This document shows, piece after piece, positions 40,349 through 48,671 of a stretch of DNA of 64,000 nt. Within the stretch, counting starts at the first letter, position 1. Every line of letters begins with the position of its first letter. Location of the stretch: assembly GCA_965220245.1 (NCBI GenBank), contig CBDCPI010000008.1, positions 682,001 through 746,000 on the forward strand, read 5' to 3'. This DNA is from CBDCPI01 sp965220245 (GTDB lineage: Bacteria > Chloroflexota > Dehalococcoidia > Lucifugimonadales > UBA3495). The position numbers and the translations under genes were made by a program. The notes under the pieces were generated by a model. That model was not told the origin of the DNA, made no database searches, and was given only the letters and a program-made list of their open reading frames with translations.

Positions 40349-43249
40349 TCAGGACAAGCTCTGGCGCACCACCTCGGGCACGCCGCGCAAGGCCTCGTCC
40401 AGCTTCTCAACGTTTCGGCCCCCCGCTTGGGCCATCTCCGGGCGGCCGCCACCCCCACCCCCCATTACCTTGGCGGTGTCGCGGACCACGTTGCCCGCGT
40501 GGACGCCCCGCTCCACCAAGTCCGGCGTAACCATGCCCACCAGCAGCGGGCTGCCGTCAATGACGGCCGACAGCACCAAGACAACGCTGGATAACCGGGC
40601 TTTCAGAAAGTCTCCCATTTCCCGCATAGCATCGGGGCTGGTCGCCGAGGTGCGACCGGCAACCACTTTCACCCCATCGACATCCAATACCCGGGTCAGC
40701 AAGTCTTCCGCCTCCGACCGGAGGGCGCTCCGCTCCAAAGCTGCTAGGCGGCGCTTCAGGTCCTCGGTGTCCCGCAAGAAGCTGTCCAAGCGGGTCTCTA
40801 GGTCGGTCACCGGGGTTTGAAGCTTGCGGGACAGGTTTTCCAGCTTGGTGGTAGAATCGACGAATAGCTGTTCTGCCGCCCGGCCCGTCACTGCCTCGAT
40901 GCGGCGCATTCCGCCGCCGATGCTGGACTCGCCCAGCACGAACAGCGTCCCAATCTGGCCGGTGGCGGCTACGTGAGTGCCCCCGCAAAGCTCCACGCTG
41001 AAGGGTTGGTGGTGGGCCGTATCCCCTTCGGACATGGTTACCACTCGCACCACGTCGCCGTAACGATCGCCAAAGAAGGCCAGCGCCCCCTCTCGGATGG
41101 CTTCGGAGTAGGTCGTATCGTGGGAATGGACCAAGAGATTGTCCCGGATACGCTCGTTGGCCAAGCTCTGGACCGACCCAACCTCGCCGGTTGAAAGCGG
41201 GCTGACGTGGCTGAAGTCGAAGCGCAGCCGGTCGGGGGCCACCAGGGAGCCGGCTTGGCGCACGTGAGGACCTAGCACGGCCCGGAGCGAGGCGTGAAGC
41301 AAGTGGGTGCCGCTGTGGTTGCGGGAGGCGTCTTGCCTTCGTGACGGGTCTACCGTGGCCCGAACCCGGTCGCCAATGGCGATCTCGCCCTGTTCTACAA
41401 CGCCCCGTTGGACAATTAGCCCGGCCACCGGACTCTGGGTGTCTTCCACCGTGATGACGCCGTTGGGGCCGTGGATGCAGCCGCGGTCGCCCAACTGCCC
41501 ACCGCCCTCGGCGTAAAAGGGCGACCGGTCAATCATCACCTCGACCTTTTGGCCTTGGACTACGTGCCCCGCCGGCCCCGATTGCCCGGATGCCGCACTC
41601 TCGACCAAGAGGGCCACTATCACCGATTCCTGTTCGGTGTGGGTGTAGCCATGAAAGCTAATTTGGCCCACTCCCAGGTTTCCGTAGGTGGTGAGCATCT
41701 CCATGCTTCCGGTAAAGGCTTGGGCGGCGCGGGACTGTTCCCGCTGCGCCTCCATCTCCCGCTGGAAGCCTTCCATGTCGACTTCCAAGCCGTGCTCACG
41801 GGCGATCTCGGCAGTCAACTCAGGCGGAAACCCGTAGGTATCGTAGAGGAGGAAGGTCTCGACGTCGGAGAGGGTATTGGCGAACTCTTCTAGTTGGGCC
41901 TCATCGGCAGGCAAACGGGGCAAGATGGCGCTAGAGAGCTTTTCCAGGACCCAATCGGGGACCGTCTGGGCGGCCCAGTCCAGAGTGGCTTGCAGCCGCT
42001 CGGCGTTCAGGCCGCCGTTTTCGACGTGAGACCTAAGCTGTTGCCGGAAGGGTATCAATCCCTCCTCTAACAACGGTAGCCCGGTCTGAATGGCCTCGGC
42101 AAACCGGTCCTCTTCCAAGCGGACCACTCGCAGAATGAAGTCGCGGTTTTCGGACAACTCCCGGTATACCCCTTGGAAGCGGGGTATCACTTCTTCGGTA
42201 ACCTCGGCGAAGAAGGGACCCGTCAAGCCCAACTGCCGGCCGTAGCGAATGCCCCGGCGGACGACGCGCCGCAGCACGTAGCCCCGGCCTTCGTTGCCGG
42301 GGACCACACCGTCGCCAATCAGGAACGACGCCGCGCGGGCGTGCTCGGCCACCACCCGCATGGCAAAGTCGGTGTCCGCGTCTGCGCCGTAAGTATGGCC
42401 GGTCAACTCCGACACCCTGGCAATGATGGGCGTGAACAGGTCGGTCTCATAGATATTGTTCTTGCCCTGGAGAATGACCGCCGCCCGCTCCAGGCCCATG
42501 CCGGTGTCCACACTGGGAGCGGGGAGCGGCGTGCGGTTGCGCTCGGTGTCTTGGTAGAACTGCATGAAAACCAAATTCCACAGCTCCACGAAGCGCTCGC
42601 AGTCGCAGTTGGGGTGGCAACCGGGCGCCGCTTGAGGGCCGGCGGCACCGTTTCGGTCCCGTTCCTCCTTGAGGATGGCGGTCAAAACGTCGGGTTCCAC
42701 CAACGGTTGGCACCCTTTCTCGGCGCCGCCGTCGTAGTGAATCTCCGAGCAAGGCCCGGTGGCGCCTTCATTGCCCGCTGGCCCCCACCAGTTGTCTTTG
42801 TCGCCGTAGCGGTAGATGCGCTCCTCCGGCACCCCTACTTGGTCCCGCCAAATCCGGAAGGCCTCATCGTCATCCAAGTGGATGGTAACGAACAGTTTGT
42901 CCGGAGATAGCCGGAACCTCTGGGTAACCAGTTCCCAGGCGAAATCGATAGCGCCTTCTTTGAAGTAATCGCCGATGCTGAAATTGCCCAGCATTTCAAA
43001 GAAGGTCAGGTGCTTGTGGTCTCCCACCTCATCAATGTCGGTAGTCCGGAAGCTCTTTTGGCTGCTGGTCATCCTGACCGACGGCGGCGTCTGCTCCCCG
43101 GTAAAAAAGGGCTTGAAAGGGACCATCCCGGCGCTGGTGAACAGCAAGGTAGGGTCTCCCGAGGGAATGAGGGAGGCGCTGGGCATGTGGAGATGCCCCT
43201 TCTCTTCAAAGAAACCAATAAACAAATTCCTGATTTCGTCGCCGTTCAT
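40349..43249 (-). CDS. alaS: Alanyl-tRNA synthetase
   Basis: This 966-residue enzyme charges tRNA-Ala. The order is class II catalytic core (SASLIPSGDPTLLFTSAGMV, FFEMLGNFSIGDYF), tRNA-recognition domain, editing domain with the zinc motif NHSGTHLLHASL and CGGTHVAATG, and the C-terminal oligomerisation region ending MGGGGGGRPEMAQAGG. The core contains an insertion with CHPNCDCERF, a Cys-rich spot seen in many bacterial AlaRS. The length is normal to long. The last codons are followed after five bases by ruvX. No T-box leader was recognised upstream. Confidence 0.96.
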   Translation of the reverse strand: MNGDEIRNLFIGFFEEKGHLHMPSASLIPSGDPTLLFTSAGMVPFKPFFTGEQTPPSVRMTSSQKSFRTTDIDEVGDHKHLTFFEMLGNFSIGDYFKEGAIDFAWELVTQRFRLSPDKLFVTIHLDDDEAFRIWRDQVGVPEERIYRYGDKDNWWGPAGNEGATGPCSEIHYDGGAEKGCQPLVEPDVLTAILKEERDRNGAAGPQAAPGCHPNCDCERFVELWNLVFMQFYQDTERNRTPLPAPSVDTGMGLERAAVILQGKNNIYETDLFTPIIARVSELTGHTYGADADTDFAMRVVAEHARAASFLIGDGVVPGNEGRGYVLRRVVRRGIRYGRQLGLTGPFFAEVTEEVIPRFQGVYRELSENRDFILRVVRLEEDRFAEAIQTGLPLLEEGLIPFRQQLRSHVENGGLNAERLQATLDWAAQTVPDWVLEKLSSAILPRLPADEAQLEEFANTLSDVETFLLYDTYGFPPELTAEIAREHGLEVDMEGFQREMEAQREQSRAAQAFTGSMEMLTTYGNLGVGQISFHGYTHTEQESVIVALLVESAASGQSGPAGHVVQGQKVEVMIDRSPFYAEGGGQLGDRGCIHGPNGVITVEDTQSPVAGLIVQRGVVEQGEIAIGDRVRATVDPSRRQDASRNHSGTHLLHASLRAVLGPHVRQAGSLVAPDRLRFDFSHVSPLSTGEVGSVQSLANERIRDNLLVHSHDTTYSEAIREGALAFFGDRYGDVVRVVTMSEGDTAHHQPFSVELCGGTHVAATGQIGTLFVLGESSIGGGMRRIEAVTGRAAEQLFVDSTTKLENLSRKLQTPVTDLETRLDSFLRDTEDLKRRLAALERSALRSEAEDLLTRVLDVDGVKVVAGRTSATSPDAMREMGDFLKARLSSVVLVLSAVIDGSPLLVGMVTPDLVERGVHAGNVVRDTAKVMGGGGGGRPEMAQAGGRNVEKLDEALRGVPEVVRQSLS

Positions 43250-43452
43250 GGACTTGCCTCAGCTACTAAGTGGAGAGACCGGCGGTCGCTCAAACACCAT
43301 TGACGACCGAGCCCAACATGGTATTGCGTGTGTTGCAGTGGGTCAATCGGCCCGTAAGACGGCAGCCGACCGGGATGTTGATGACGGATTACGTACTGCC
43401 ATTTGGGATTGTATGTCACCGGACTTGGAGCGTCAAATTGGCCCGGTTACGG

Positions 43453-43611
43453 AGAAAATTGCGAAACTCCCCGGCTGGCTTGCTACTGCTGATTGGAGAC
43501 GAATACCGTCAAAGTACAGGACGAATTCCATTCACCATGATTGTTCGCCTAATCCTATTCACGCTGTTATTATTCTTGCCCCTCGGCAACTAAAGAGTTT
43601 CGCAATTTTCT
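43453..43611. mobile_element. Small inverted-repeat element E1
   Basis: The perfect 17-bp inverted termini AGAAAATTGCGAAACTC (43453-43469) and GAGTTTCGCAATTTTCT (43595-43611) are flanked by direct repeats CGGTTACGG (43444-43452 and 43612-43620). It is 159 bp with no open frame, and behaves like a MITE with a 9-bp target duplication. The right duplication is shared with element E2. Confidence 0.8.
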
Positions 43612-43620
43612 CGGTTACGG

Positions 43621-43919
43621 GGTAGTGTCTCAGTTTGAAATGATTGACGATATACCTGACCACTGAGAAAATAATTCTTGGACTCACCACAAGGAGGCAT
43701 GACATTATGACCACAACAATAGAGGAGAGGGTGAGTCGGCTAGCAGGCAGCTATGAACATCTGGCGACGAAGGCTGACCTTGCTGAACTGAAGGTTGAAC
43801 TAATCAAGTGGATGGTCGGGCTAATGGTTGGGTCTGTCGCCGTGGCATCTTCAATTGCGCTTTTCGTTCAGAGACTCATCGGCTGAAGGAGACACCCGTT
43901 TTCAAACTGAGACACTACT
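43621..43919 (+). mobile_element. Gene-carrying inverted-repeat element E2
   Basis: The termini GGTAGTGTCTCAGTTTGAAA (43621-43640) and TTTCAAACTGAGACACTACT (43900-43919) match 19 of 20 when inverted. CGGTTACGG flanks both sides (43612-43620 and 43920-43928). The 299-bp element contains its own promoter-sized space, ribosome site and one small gene at 43707-43886. The transposase must be supplied elsewhere. Confidence 0.8.
43707..43886 (+). CDS. Small tail-anchored protein carried on element E2
   Basis: This is a 59-residue protein. Residues 1-30 form a charged helix (ATKADLAELKVELIKW) and residues 31-55 one membrane helix (MVGLMVGSVAVASSIALF) ending QRLIG. The start is the ATG preceded by AAGGAGG nine bases upstream; a longer frame beginning at TTG lacks that. 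It lies entirely inside a transposon-like element, so it is cargo rather than a host gene. It resembles the small XhlA/DUF1640-like helical proteins. The function is unknown. Confidence 0.7.
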   Translation: MTTTIEERVSRLAGSYEHLATKADLAELKVELIKWMVGLMVGSVAVASSIALFVQRLIG

Positions 43920-44110
43920 CGGTTACGGCTTCTGACCAGTTTACGGCAGGGGAGACAGCGACACCTAAAGCCTGGCGCCCGGAATATGCTGGCGCCGCAT
44001 AGAGGATTCTCGTCCTGACTCGCTGAGGAACGCCTTGACCCCTGTCCTACCCCACCGTACAATTCACATCCACAGGCAGACCGACCGGATAGTAGCATTC
44101 GGGGGCGGAA

Positions 44111-44371
44111 ATGGACTCCAGCATCATCGGCAAGATTGATAAGGCCAGAAGATACGCGGAGGAGAAAGACCGGGTCTCCATCACCAACTTCAGGGCCTCC
44201 TTTCAAGGCAACCACAACACTTACGAGGTCGCCTTCGATGCCGGTTCGTGGCGTTGCCAGTGTCATTTCTTTGCGACCCGGGGCACTTGCAGCCACACCA
44301 TGGCCCTGCAGAGGATTCTGGATGAGATGCTAGCCAGGGTCCCCCATACCGCCCAGCCCGCACAACAGTAA
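44111..44371 (+). CDS. SWIM zinc-finger protein
   Basis: This 86-residue protein has the SWIM motif CxCx8CxH: Cys49, Cys51, Cys60 and His62 in WRCQCHFFATRGTCSHTMAL. SWIM domains bind zinc and contact DNA or protein partners; in bacteria they often accompany SWI2/SNF2 helicases, none of which is present here. The N-terminal half is an ordinary alpha-beta segment. It is alone between element E2 and the second MarR gene. Nothing further can be said. Confidence 0.82.
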   Translation: MDSSIIGKIDKARRYAEEKDRVSITNFRASFQGNHNTYEVAFDAGSWRCQCHFFATRGTCSHTMALQRILDEMLARVPHTAQPAQQ

Positions 44372-44493
44372 CCAAGGGCCTGACCCAAACCAGCATAACC
44401 ACCGCTGTCCTGCCATGTCGCGGTCTACTCTCCGCTAGGTCTGTTTCTCTAGGCGTGCCGGGTGGTGACTGAGGCCACCGGCCATTGCCATGA

Positions 44494-44560
44494 AAATAGG
44501 CGATTTTCATCCCCATACGTGGCCTCCACAAGGCCATCCGCAGTTCCGGTGAATGCGGGA
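44494..44560. repeat. Dispersed repeat with TGGCCTCCACAAGGCCA-type hairpin (copy 2)
   Basis: AAATAGGCGATTTTCATCCC then CGTGGCCTCCACAAGGCCAT, closely matching 36885-36948. It lies about 190 bases upstream of the second marR gene. The hairpin GGCCT/AGGCC is perfect. Confidence 0.6.
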
Positions 44561-44623
44561 ATCCTCACCTCTCCCTCCCGGAAGTATCACGAAATTACCC
44601 GCCACCCTGCCCTTCGACTATGG

Positions 44624-44708
44624 CTTAACATGGATTTAACATGTCCCGCTTATACTCTAACGTGAACTTAACATATTGGGCACATGCCTTAACAAGGACA
44701 TAACGTAT
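44624..44708 (+). promoter_or_regulatory. Three phased operator-like repeats upstream of marR-2
   Basis: Three copies of a TAAC-N5-7-TAAC element start near 44624 (CTTAACATGGATTTAACATG), 44657 (CTAACGTGAACTTAACAT) and 44688 (CTTAACAAGGACATAACG). Their spacing is 33 and 31 bases, about three helical turns, so bound proteins would lie on one face. The array ends about 44 bases before the marR ATG and probably overlaps its promoter. Confidence 0.55.
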
Positions 44709-44751
44709 TTCGTTTACCGTGCCGTATATGCGGTAGAGAAGGGGATTGGTT

Positions 44752-45222
44752 ATGCCGGACCAACCACCTCAACAGGAGCCGGAGTCTACATTCGAAGACC
44801 TGGGCTATTGGATGTCCAGCTTGGGATCGGCGATGATACGGTCGCTGACACGGCGAACTGCACTCTATGAAATTACCTCGGCCCAGTACCGAATCCTCGA
44901 AATGTGTTTCCGCCGCGAAGCCAACACCGTCACCGGACTGGCGCAGGTAGTCGCCATGGACCAAGCCGGGGTCAGCCGGCAGGTGGACCGGTTATGCAAT
45001 CGGGGGTTGCTCCGGCGGCGGCGGCAGCGCAACGACCGGCGCATGGTGAGGCTGGAACTAACGGAGGAAGGCCGGGCCTTGGTGCCTGAACTGATTGAAC
45101 AGGCGCAGGCCAGCCACACCATAATCCTGGCCGACATCAACAAGGAAGAGCGGGACGCATTTTTAGCCACCCTTCAGAAGATGCTGGCCAACCTGGCCAA
45201 GGAAGAACAGAACGCCGGATAG
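44752..45222 (+). CDS. MarR-family transcriptional regulator (2)
   Basis: This 156-residue winged-helix regulator has ITSAQYRILEMCFR, the helix VTGLAQVVAMDQAGVSRQVD then RL, and the wing RNDRRMVRLELTEEGRALV. It is a paralogue of the MarR at 36266-36724, with about one third identity by eye. The ATG at 44752 follows AAGGGG; an upstream in-frame TTG is unlikely. The phased repeats at 44624-44708 are the probable operator. HemA starts 102 bases downstream, so it could control tetrapyrrole synthesis, but that is only positional. Confidence 0.87.
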   Translation: MPDQPPQQEPESTFEDLGYWMSSLGSAMIRSLTRRTALYEITSAQYRILEMCFRREANTVTGLAQVVAMDQAGVSRQVDRLCNRGLLRRRRQRNDRRMVRLELTEEGRALVPELIEQAQASHTIILADINKEERDAFLATLQKMLANLAKEEQNAG

Positions 45223-45324
45223 CCTGACAACCGGACCCCCGGCTCCAGCCGCGTTGACAGTCAACACCGTCCCAATTACACTCCGAAAAGTCCCAGCAGG
45301 AATCGGTCGGCAGGTGGACTCTAT

Positions 45325-46599
45325 TTGGAATTCCTCGTAGTAGGCCTGAACCATCGCACCTCCCCTCTGGAGGTGCGGGAGAAGCTGACTCTTACCAAGG
45401 CCCAGTGGCCCGGCGCGTTAAAGACGATGGAAAGCTACGGTGTGCCGGGGGTAATCCTGTGCACCTGTAACCGATCCGAATTTTACACCACGGAACCGGG
45501 GGCCAACCCCGAGCAGGGCCAGAACTGGAGTGACGGCGAAGACCGGATCAAGCAGTTTCTGGTGGACCAATTCGGTGTCTCCCTGTTGGACGTAGACCGC
45601 TACCTGTACGTGCACCGGCAGAACGAGTGCGTCCGCCACCTTTTCCGGGTAGCTTCCAGCTTGGACTCGATGATCTTGGGCGAGGAGCAGATCATCGGCC
45701 AGGTACGCGACGCCTTTGAAGTCGCCACCCAAGCGAGCACCGCGCAGGGCCCGCTGTCGCTGCTTTTTCAGCGGGCGTTGAGAGTGGGCCGAAAGGTGCG
45801 CCGGGAGACCGGCATCGGCCGCAACGCTTTGTCGGTCAGCCGAGCCTGTGTGGAGTTAGCCCGGAACGCCCTAGGCGACCTGAGAGGCCGGAGCGCCATG
45901 GTGGTCGGCGCCGGTGACGCCGGGGAGTTGGCCGCACAAGTGCTGCACCGGTCCGGAGTAACCGATATTACGGTCACCAACCGGACCTATCGCCGAGCCG
46001 TTGAAGTAGCCGCAGGACTATCCGGCCAACCCATTCCTTTCCACGAGTTTCCCAACGCGCTCCAAGGCGCCGACATTGTCATTGGCTGCACCGGCTCACC
46101 GGGCTACGTTCTGGAGGCGGGCACAATTCAAGCCGCTATGGCGGCCCGTCCCCACCGCCCCCTATTTTTGTTGGATATTGCGGTGCCAAGGGACATCGAT
46201 CCTACGGCCGCAGAGATTAACAACGTCTTTTTGCACGACGTGGACGACCTGGAGTCAGTATCCGAAGCCAGCCGACAAGAAAAGGAGCAAGAAGCCCGCT
46301 GGGCCGAAGATGTCGTGACCCGGGAAATAGACGAGTTTCTCGAGTGGTGGCGCGACCTGGAAGTGCTCCCTACCGTAATTGCCTTGCGCCATAAGGCCGA
46401 GGACATCAGAGAACGGGAGCTCAACAAGACCTTAAAGCGGCTTGACCATAAGTTGACCGCCGAAGACCAAGCCTCAGTAGAAGCCATGACCCGGGCCATC
46501 GTGAAAAAGTTGCTTCACGCCCCTACTATATACTTGAAAAACCGTCCTCCCTCCAACAGTCTGGAGATAGCCAAGGACTTTTTCCAACTGTCTGACTAA
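45325..46599 (+). CDS. hemA: Glutamyl-tRNA reductase
   Basis: This 424-residue enzyme starts at TTG with AGGTGG about 8 bases upstream. It reduces glutamyl-tRNA to glutamate-1-semialdehyde with NADPH, the first step of tetrapyrrole synthesis by the C5 route. Motifs: VVGLNHRTSPLEVREKL at the start, LCTCNRSEFY with catalytic Cys48, EEQIIGQVRDAF, and the NADP fold MVVGAGDAGELAA. The C-terminal dimerisation helix ends with LFQLSD-like residues. It precedes a corrinoid operon that uses the same pathway. Confidence 0.95.
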   Translation: MEFLVVGLNHRTSPLEVREKLTLTKAQWPGALKTMESYGVPGVILCTCNRSEFYTTEPGANPEQGQNWSDGEDRIKQFLVDQFGVSLLDVDRYLYVHRQNECVRHLFRVASSLDSMILGEEQIIGQVRDAFEVATQASTAQGPLSLLFQRALRVGRKVRRETGIGRNALSVSRACVELARNALGDLRGRSAMVVGAGDAGELAAQVLHRSGVTDITVTNRTYRRAVEVAAGLSGQPIPFHEFPNALQGADIVIGCTGSPGYVLEAGTIQAAMAARPHRPLFLLDIAVPRDIDPTAAEINNVFLHDVDDLESVSEASRQEKEQEARWAEDVVTREIDEFLEWWRDLEVLPTVIALRHKAEDIRERELNKTLKRLDHKLTAEDQASVEAMTRAIVKKLLHAPTIYLKNRPPSNSLEIAKDFFQLSD

Positions 46600-46752
46600 A
46601 AATTTCCTAGAGCGGTTGACTCCAACAGATACTCATCTTCAGGACGTGCTGGAAATCATTGCGGAACTGGCCCAGAGCACCGGCCAGTTGGCTCTCCTGA
46701 TTTAACGTGGCTGCTCATCCTATGGCGTAGGCGAGAAGAAGAATGACAACAG

Positions 46753-46950
46753 GTGCTGATACTGGTCCCCCAAGTTGACGCCGCCGAGGTATGGCGCGCA
46801 ATTGGCCGCCTCGAAGGTGATACGGCTGCGCTCAAGGAAGACCAGCGCGAAATGAACCGGCACGTTGACCGACTTTTCTACACCATTCTTGCCGTTGGCG
46901 GCGCACTGTTAGTAGCTACCTTTGCCAGCCGCTTCATTGGTGGCGGATAG
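46753..46950 (+). CDS. Small tail-anchored coiled-coil protein, paralogue of 26846
   Basis: This is a 65-residue protein from GTG (start uncertain). It shares WRAIGRLEGDTAALKEDQRE and a C-terminal membrane helix LFYTILAVGGALLVATFASR with the protein at 26846-27043 (WRALGRVEEG; similar tail). The first ten residues look non-conserved, so the true start may be later. It is located between hemA and cbiC on the same strand. Its role is unknown; tethering or toxin-like possibilities are unsupported. Confidence 0.55.
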   Translation: MLILVPQVDAAEVWRAIGRLEGDTAALKEDQREMNRHVDRLFYTILAVGGALLVATFASRFIGGG

Positions 46951-47012
46951 GACGCCGGGCGGGAAATTCGCTATAATAGCAGGCCAGCAGCATTTCCTGA
47001 TTGTCTCAGCCT

Positions 47013-47693
47013 ATGTCTTTGCCAACGTCCCTAGTGGAAAAATACGCTCTGTTGCCCGATGAGATCGACCGGGAAAGTCTGAAGATGGTCGAAGCGTGTC
47101 TGCCTGATTCCCTCGACTTGACCCCCGGCGAACGTTATGTCGTGTGTCGCATCGTGCGGGCCGAAGGCGATCCGGCAATAGCCGCCAATGTTGAGTTCAG
47201 TCCCGGGGCCGTGGAGTTGGGGATCGCGTCCCTAACCGCCGGAGCGGATGTGGTGACCGACGTGCGAATGGTGGAGGTGGGTATCTCCAAGATGTTACTC
47301 TCAAGTCATGGAATTCAGACCCGCTGCTCCATAGACAGCCCCCAAACCGCCAGCCGGGCCCGGCAGGAAGGCACCACCAGATCGGTAGCTGCAATTCGGG
47401 AGTTGGCCCCTTACCTAGACGGTTCCGTGGTGGCGGTTGGCAACGCTCCCACCGCGCTGCTGGCGTTGCTGGACTTGATCAACGAGGGGCGCGCCAACCC
47501 GGCCTTGGTCATCGGAATGCCAGTGGGATTCGTCGCTTGCGCCGAATCCAAGGAAGAGTTGACCCGCAGCGCGGTGCCCTACATCACGATTCGGGACCGC
47601 CGGGGCGGCAGCTCGGCAGCCGCGGCTACAGTGAACGCATTACTTTCACTAATCGGTGAGTCCAAGGCAGACACTACTACGGGAGCGCCATGA
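47013..47693 (+). CDS. cbiC: Precorrin-8X methylmutase-like protein (CbiC/CobH family)
   Basis: This 226-residue protein moves a methyl group in the corrin ring (precorrin-8x to hydrogenobyrinate, or the cobalt form). Conserved blocks: VEFSPGAVELGIASLTAGAD, VVTDVRMVEVGISKML, AVGNAPTALLALLDLI and GMPVGFVACAESKEELTRS. The expected catalytic His after the first strand (pattern R-x-I-H-x-x-G-D) is Arg49 here (CRIVRAEGDP). The ATG at 47013 is preferred over an upstream TTG. Its stop overlaps the cbiX start in an ATGA, so it is the first corrinoid gene of the operon. Confidence 0.87.
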   Translation: MSLPTSLVEKYALLPDEIDRESLKMVEACLPDSLDLTPGERYVVCRIVRAEGDPAIAANVEFSPGAVELGIASLTAGADVVTDVRMVEVGISKMLLSSHGIQTRCSIDSPQTASRARQEGTTRSVAAIRELAPYLDGSVVAVGNAPTALLALLDLINEGRANPALVIGMPVGFVACAESKEELTRSAVPYITIRDRRGGSSAAAATVNALLSLIGESKADTTTGAP

Positions 47694-48592
47694 CAATTAA
47701 ACCAAACGGCGCTGGTGACACAGCCCCTGACTTCGGTGCTTCCGGGTGGGGTGTGGTGTTACTGGGCCACGGCAGCCAGCGGGGCGCCAGCCGTATGGAA
47801 TGTTCTTGCGGTTGGCGGGAGGAGACCGTCCCTGCGTGGTGCCGCCACTGTCCCAGCACCCCGGCGGGCCTGGAAGTAGCGGCGCGGCAGGTACAAGAAG
47901 AGTTGGACATCGAGGATGAGCAGCTTGTCCTTTCCTGCCTGGAATTCATCAAACCTCATCCCGATGAAGCCGTCCGGGTTCTGGACCAACGGGGACTCCG
48001 CCGGGTGGTTGTCATGCCTTTCCTATTGGGAAATGGCAAGCACGCCAACGAGGAGTTGAACGAAATTCTTGACGAAGTCCGCGCCGGCCTACCCGGCGTC
48101 CGGCTACTCTTGGCCGACGGCTTCGGCTCCGACCCGGGGCTCGCCGACTTGATCGTAGAACGGGTGCGGGACATCGAGGGCGACGCCGCCTACCGACCCA
48201 AAGACGGCGTCAAAGGCATCCTGGTGGTCAAAGCAGGGACCAAGACCCAGTACGACGACTGTCTTTGGTTGGAAGAATTGGGCCAAATGGTGGAGCAACG
48301 CCTGGGCTTGGACTACGCTGTGGACGTGGCCCAGTCCCACTACGGAGACCCCACTATGGACTACGCTGCCGCCCGGCTGGTGGAGGGAAGGGGCGTCGCG
48401 TCCATCATGTGCGTGCCTTACTTGTTCTTTCCCGGGATGATCTTGCGCCGGAACGTCTTGGGCGGGCTGGACCAGATCCAAGAGAAGTATCCCTCGGTCC
48501 CGGTCTCGGTAACCCCGCCTCTGGGGATTGACAGCCGGGTCGTTGCGGTCACTGCCGACCGGGTCCGCCGCGCTTGGAGCAATGGGGGTTAG
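47690..48592 (+). CDS. cbiX: Sirohydrochlorin cobaltochelatase, CbiX long form, with Cys cluster
   Basis: This 300-residue protein inserts cobalt into sirohydrochlorin, starting the oxygen-independent cobalamin route. The two CbiX-like halves are present: N-terminal VVLLGHGSQR with His27 and LLGNGKHANEEL with His118, and a C-terminal half with VAQSHYGDPTMDYAAARLV. Just after the first motif, Cys38, Cys40, Cys51 and Cys54 (MECSCGW and CRHC) form an inserted metal- or Fe-S-like cluster, unusual at this site. It overlaps cbiC by ATGA; a protease module follows before cbiD. Confidence 0.9.
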   Translation: MTIKPNGAGDTAPDFGASGWGVVLLGHGSQRGASRMECSCGWREETVPAWCRHCPSTPAGLEVAARQVQEELDIEDEQLVLSCLEFIKPHPDEAVRVLDQRGLRRVVVMPFLLGNGKHANEELNEILDEVRAGLPGVRLLLADGFGSDPGLADLIVERVRDIEGDAAYRPKDGVKGILVVKAGTKTQYDDCLWLEELGQMVEQRLGLDYAVDVAQSHYGDPTMDYAAARLVEGRGVASIMCVPYLFFPGMILRRNVLGGLDQIQEKYPSVPVSVTPPLGIDSRVVAVTADRVRRAWSNGG

Positions 48593-48671
48593 CGCGAGAA
48601 TACGAGAGTCCGTCAGCTATGAGCGAAGTTAACCAGCTAAGTCCAAATTCGGACCACTAGGGCAATGTGTA

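Noticed and set aside
42173..42910. Plus-strand frame opposite alaS
   Set aside because: It is antisense to the alaS core and shows no domain; a GC-rich shadow.
43250..43443. T-box leader of alaS
   Set aside because: No T-box consensus (TGGNACCGCG) or specifier structure was seen upstream of alaS.
42975..43625. Plus-strand frame from alaS through element E1
   Set aside because: It begins in the alaS antisense and ends in transposon-like sequence without any family.
46600..47012. Cobalamin riboswitch before cbiC
   Set aside because: The B12 box and typical junction sequences were looked for and not found; only a small protein gene lies there.
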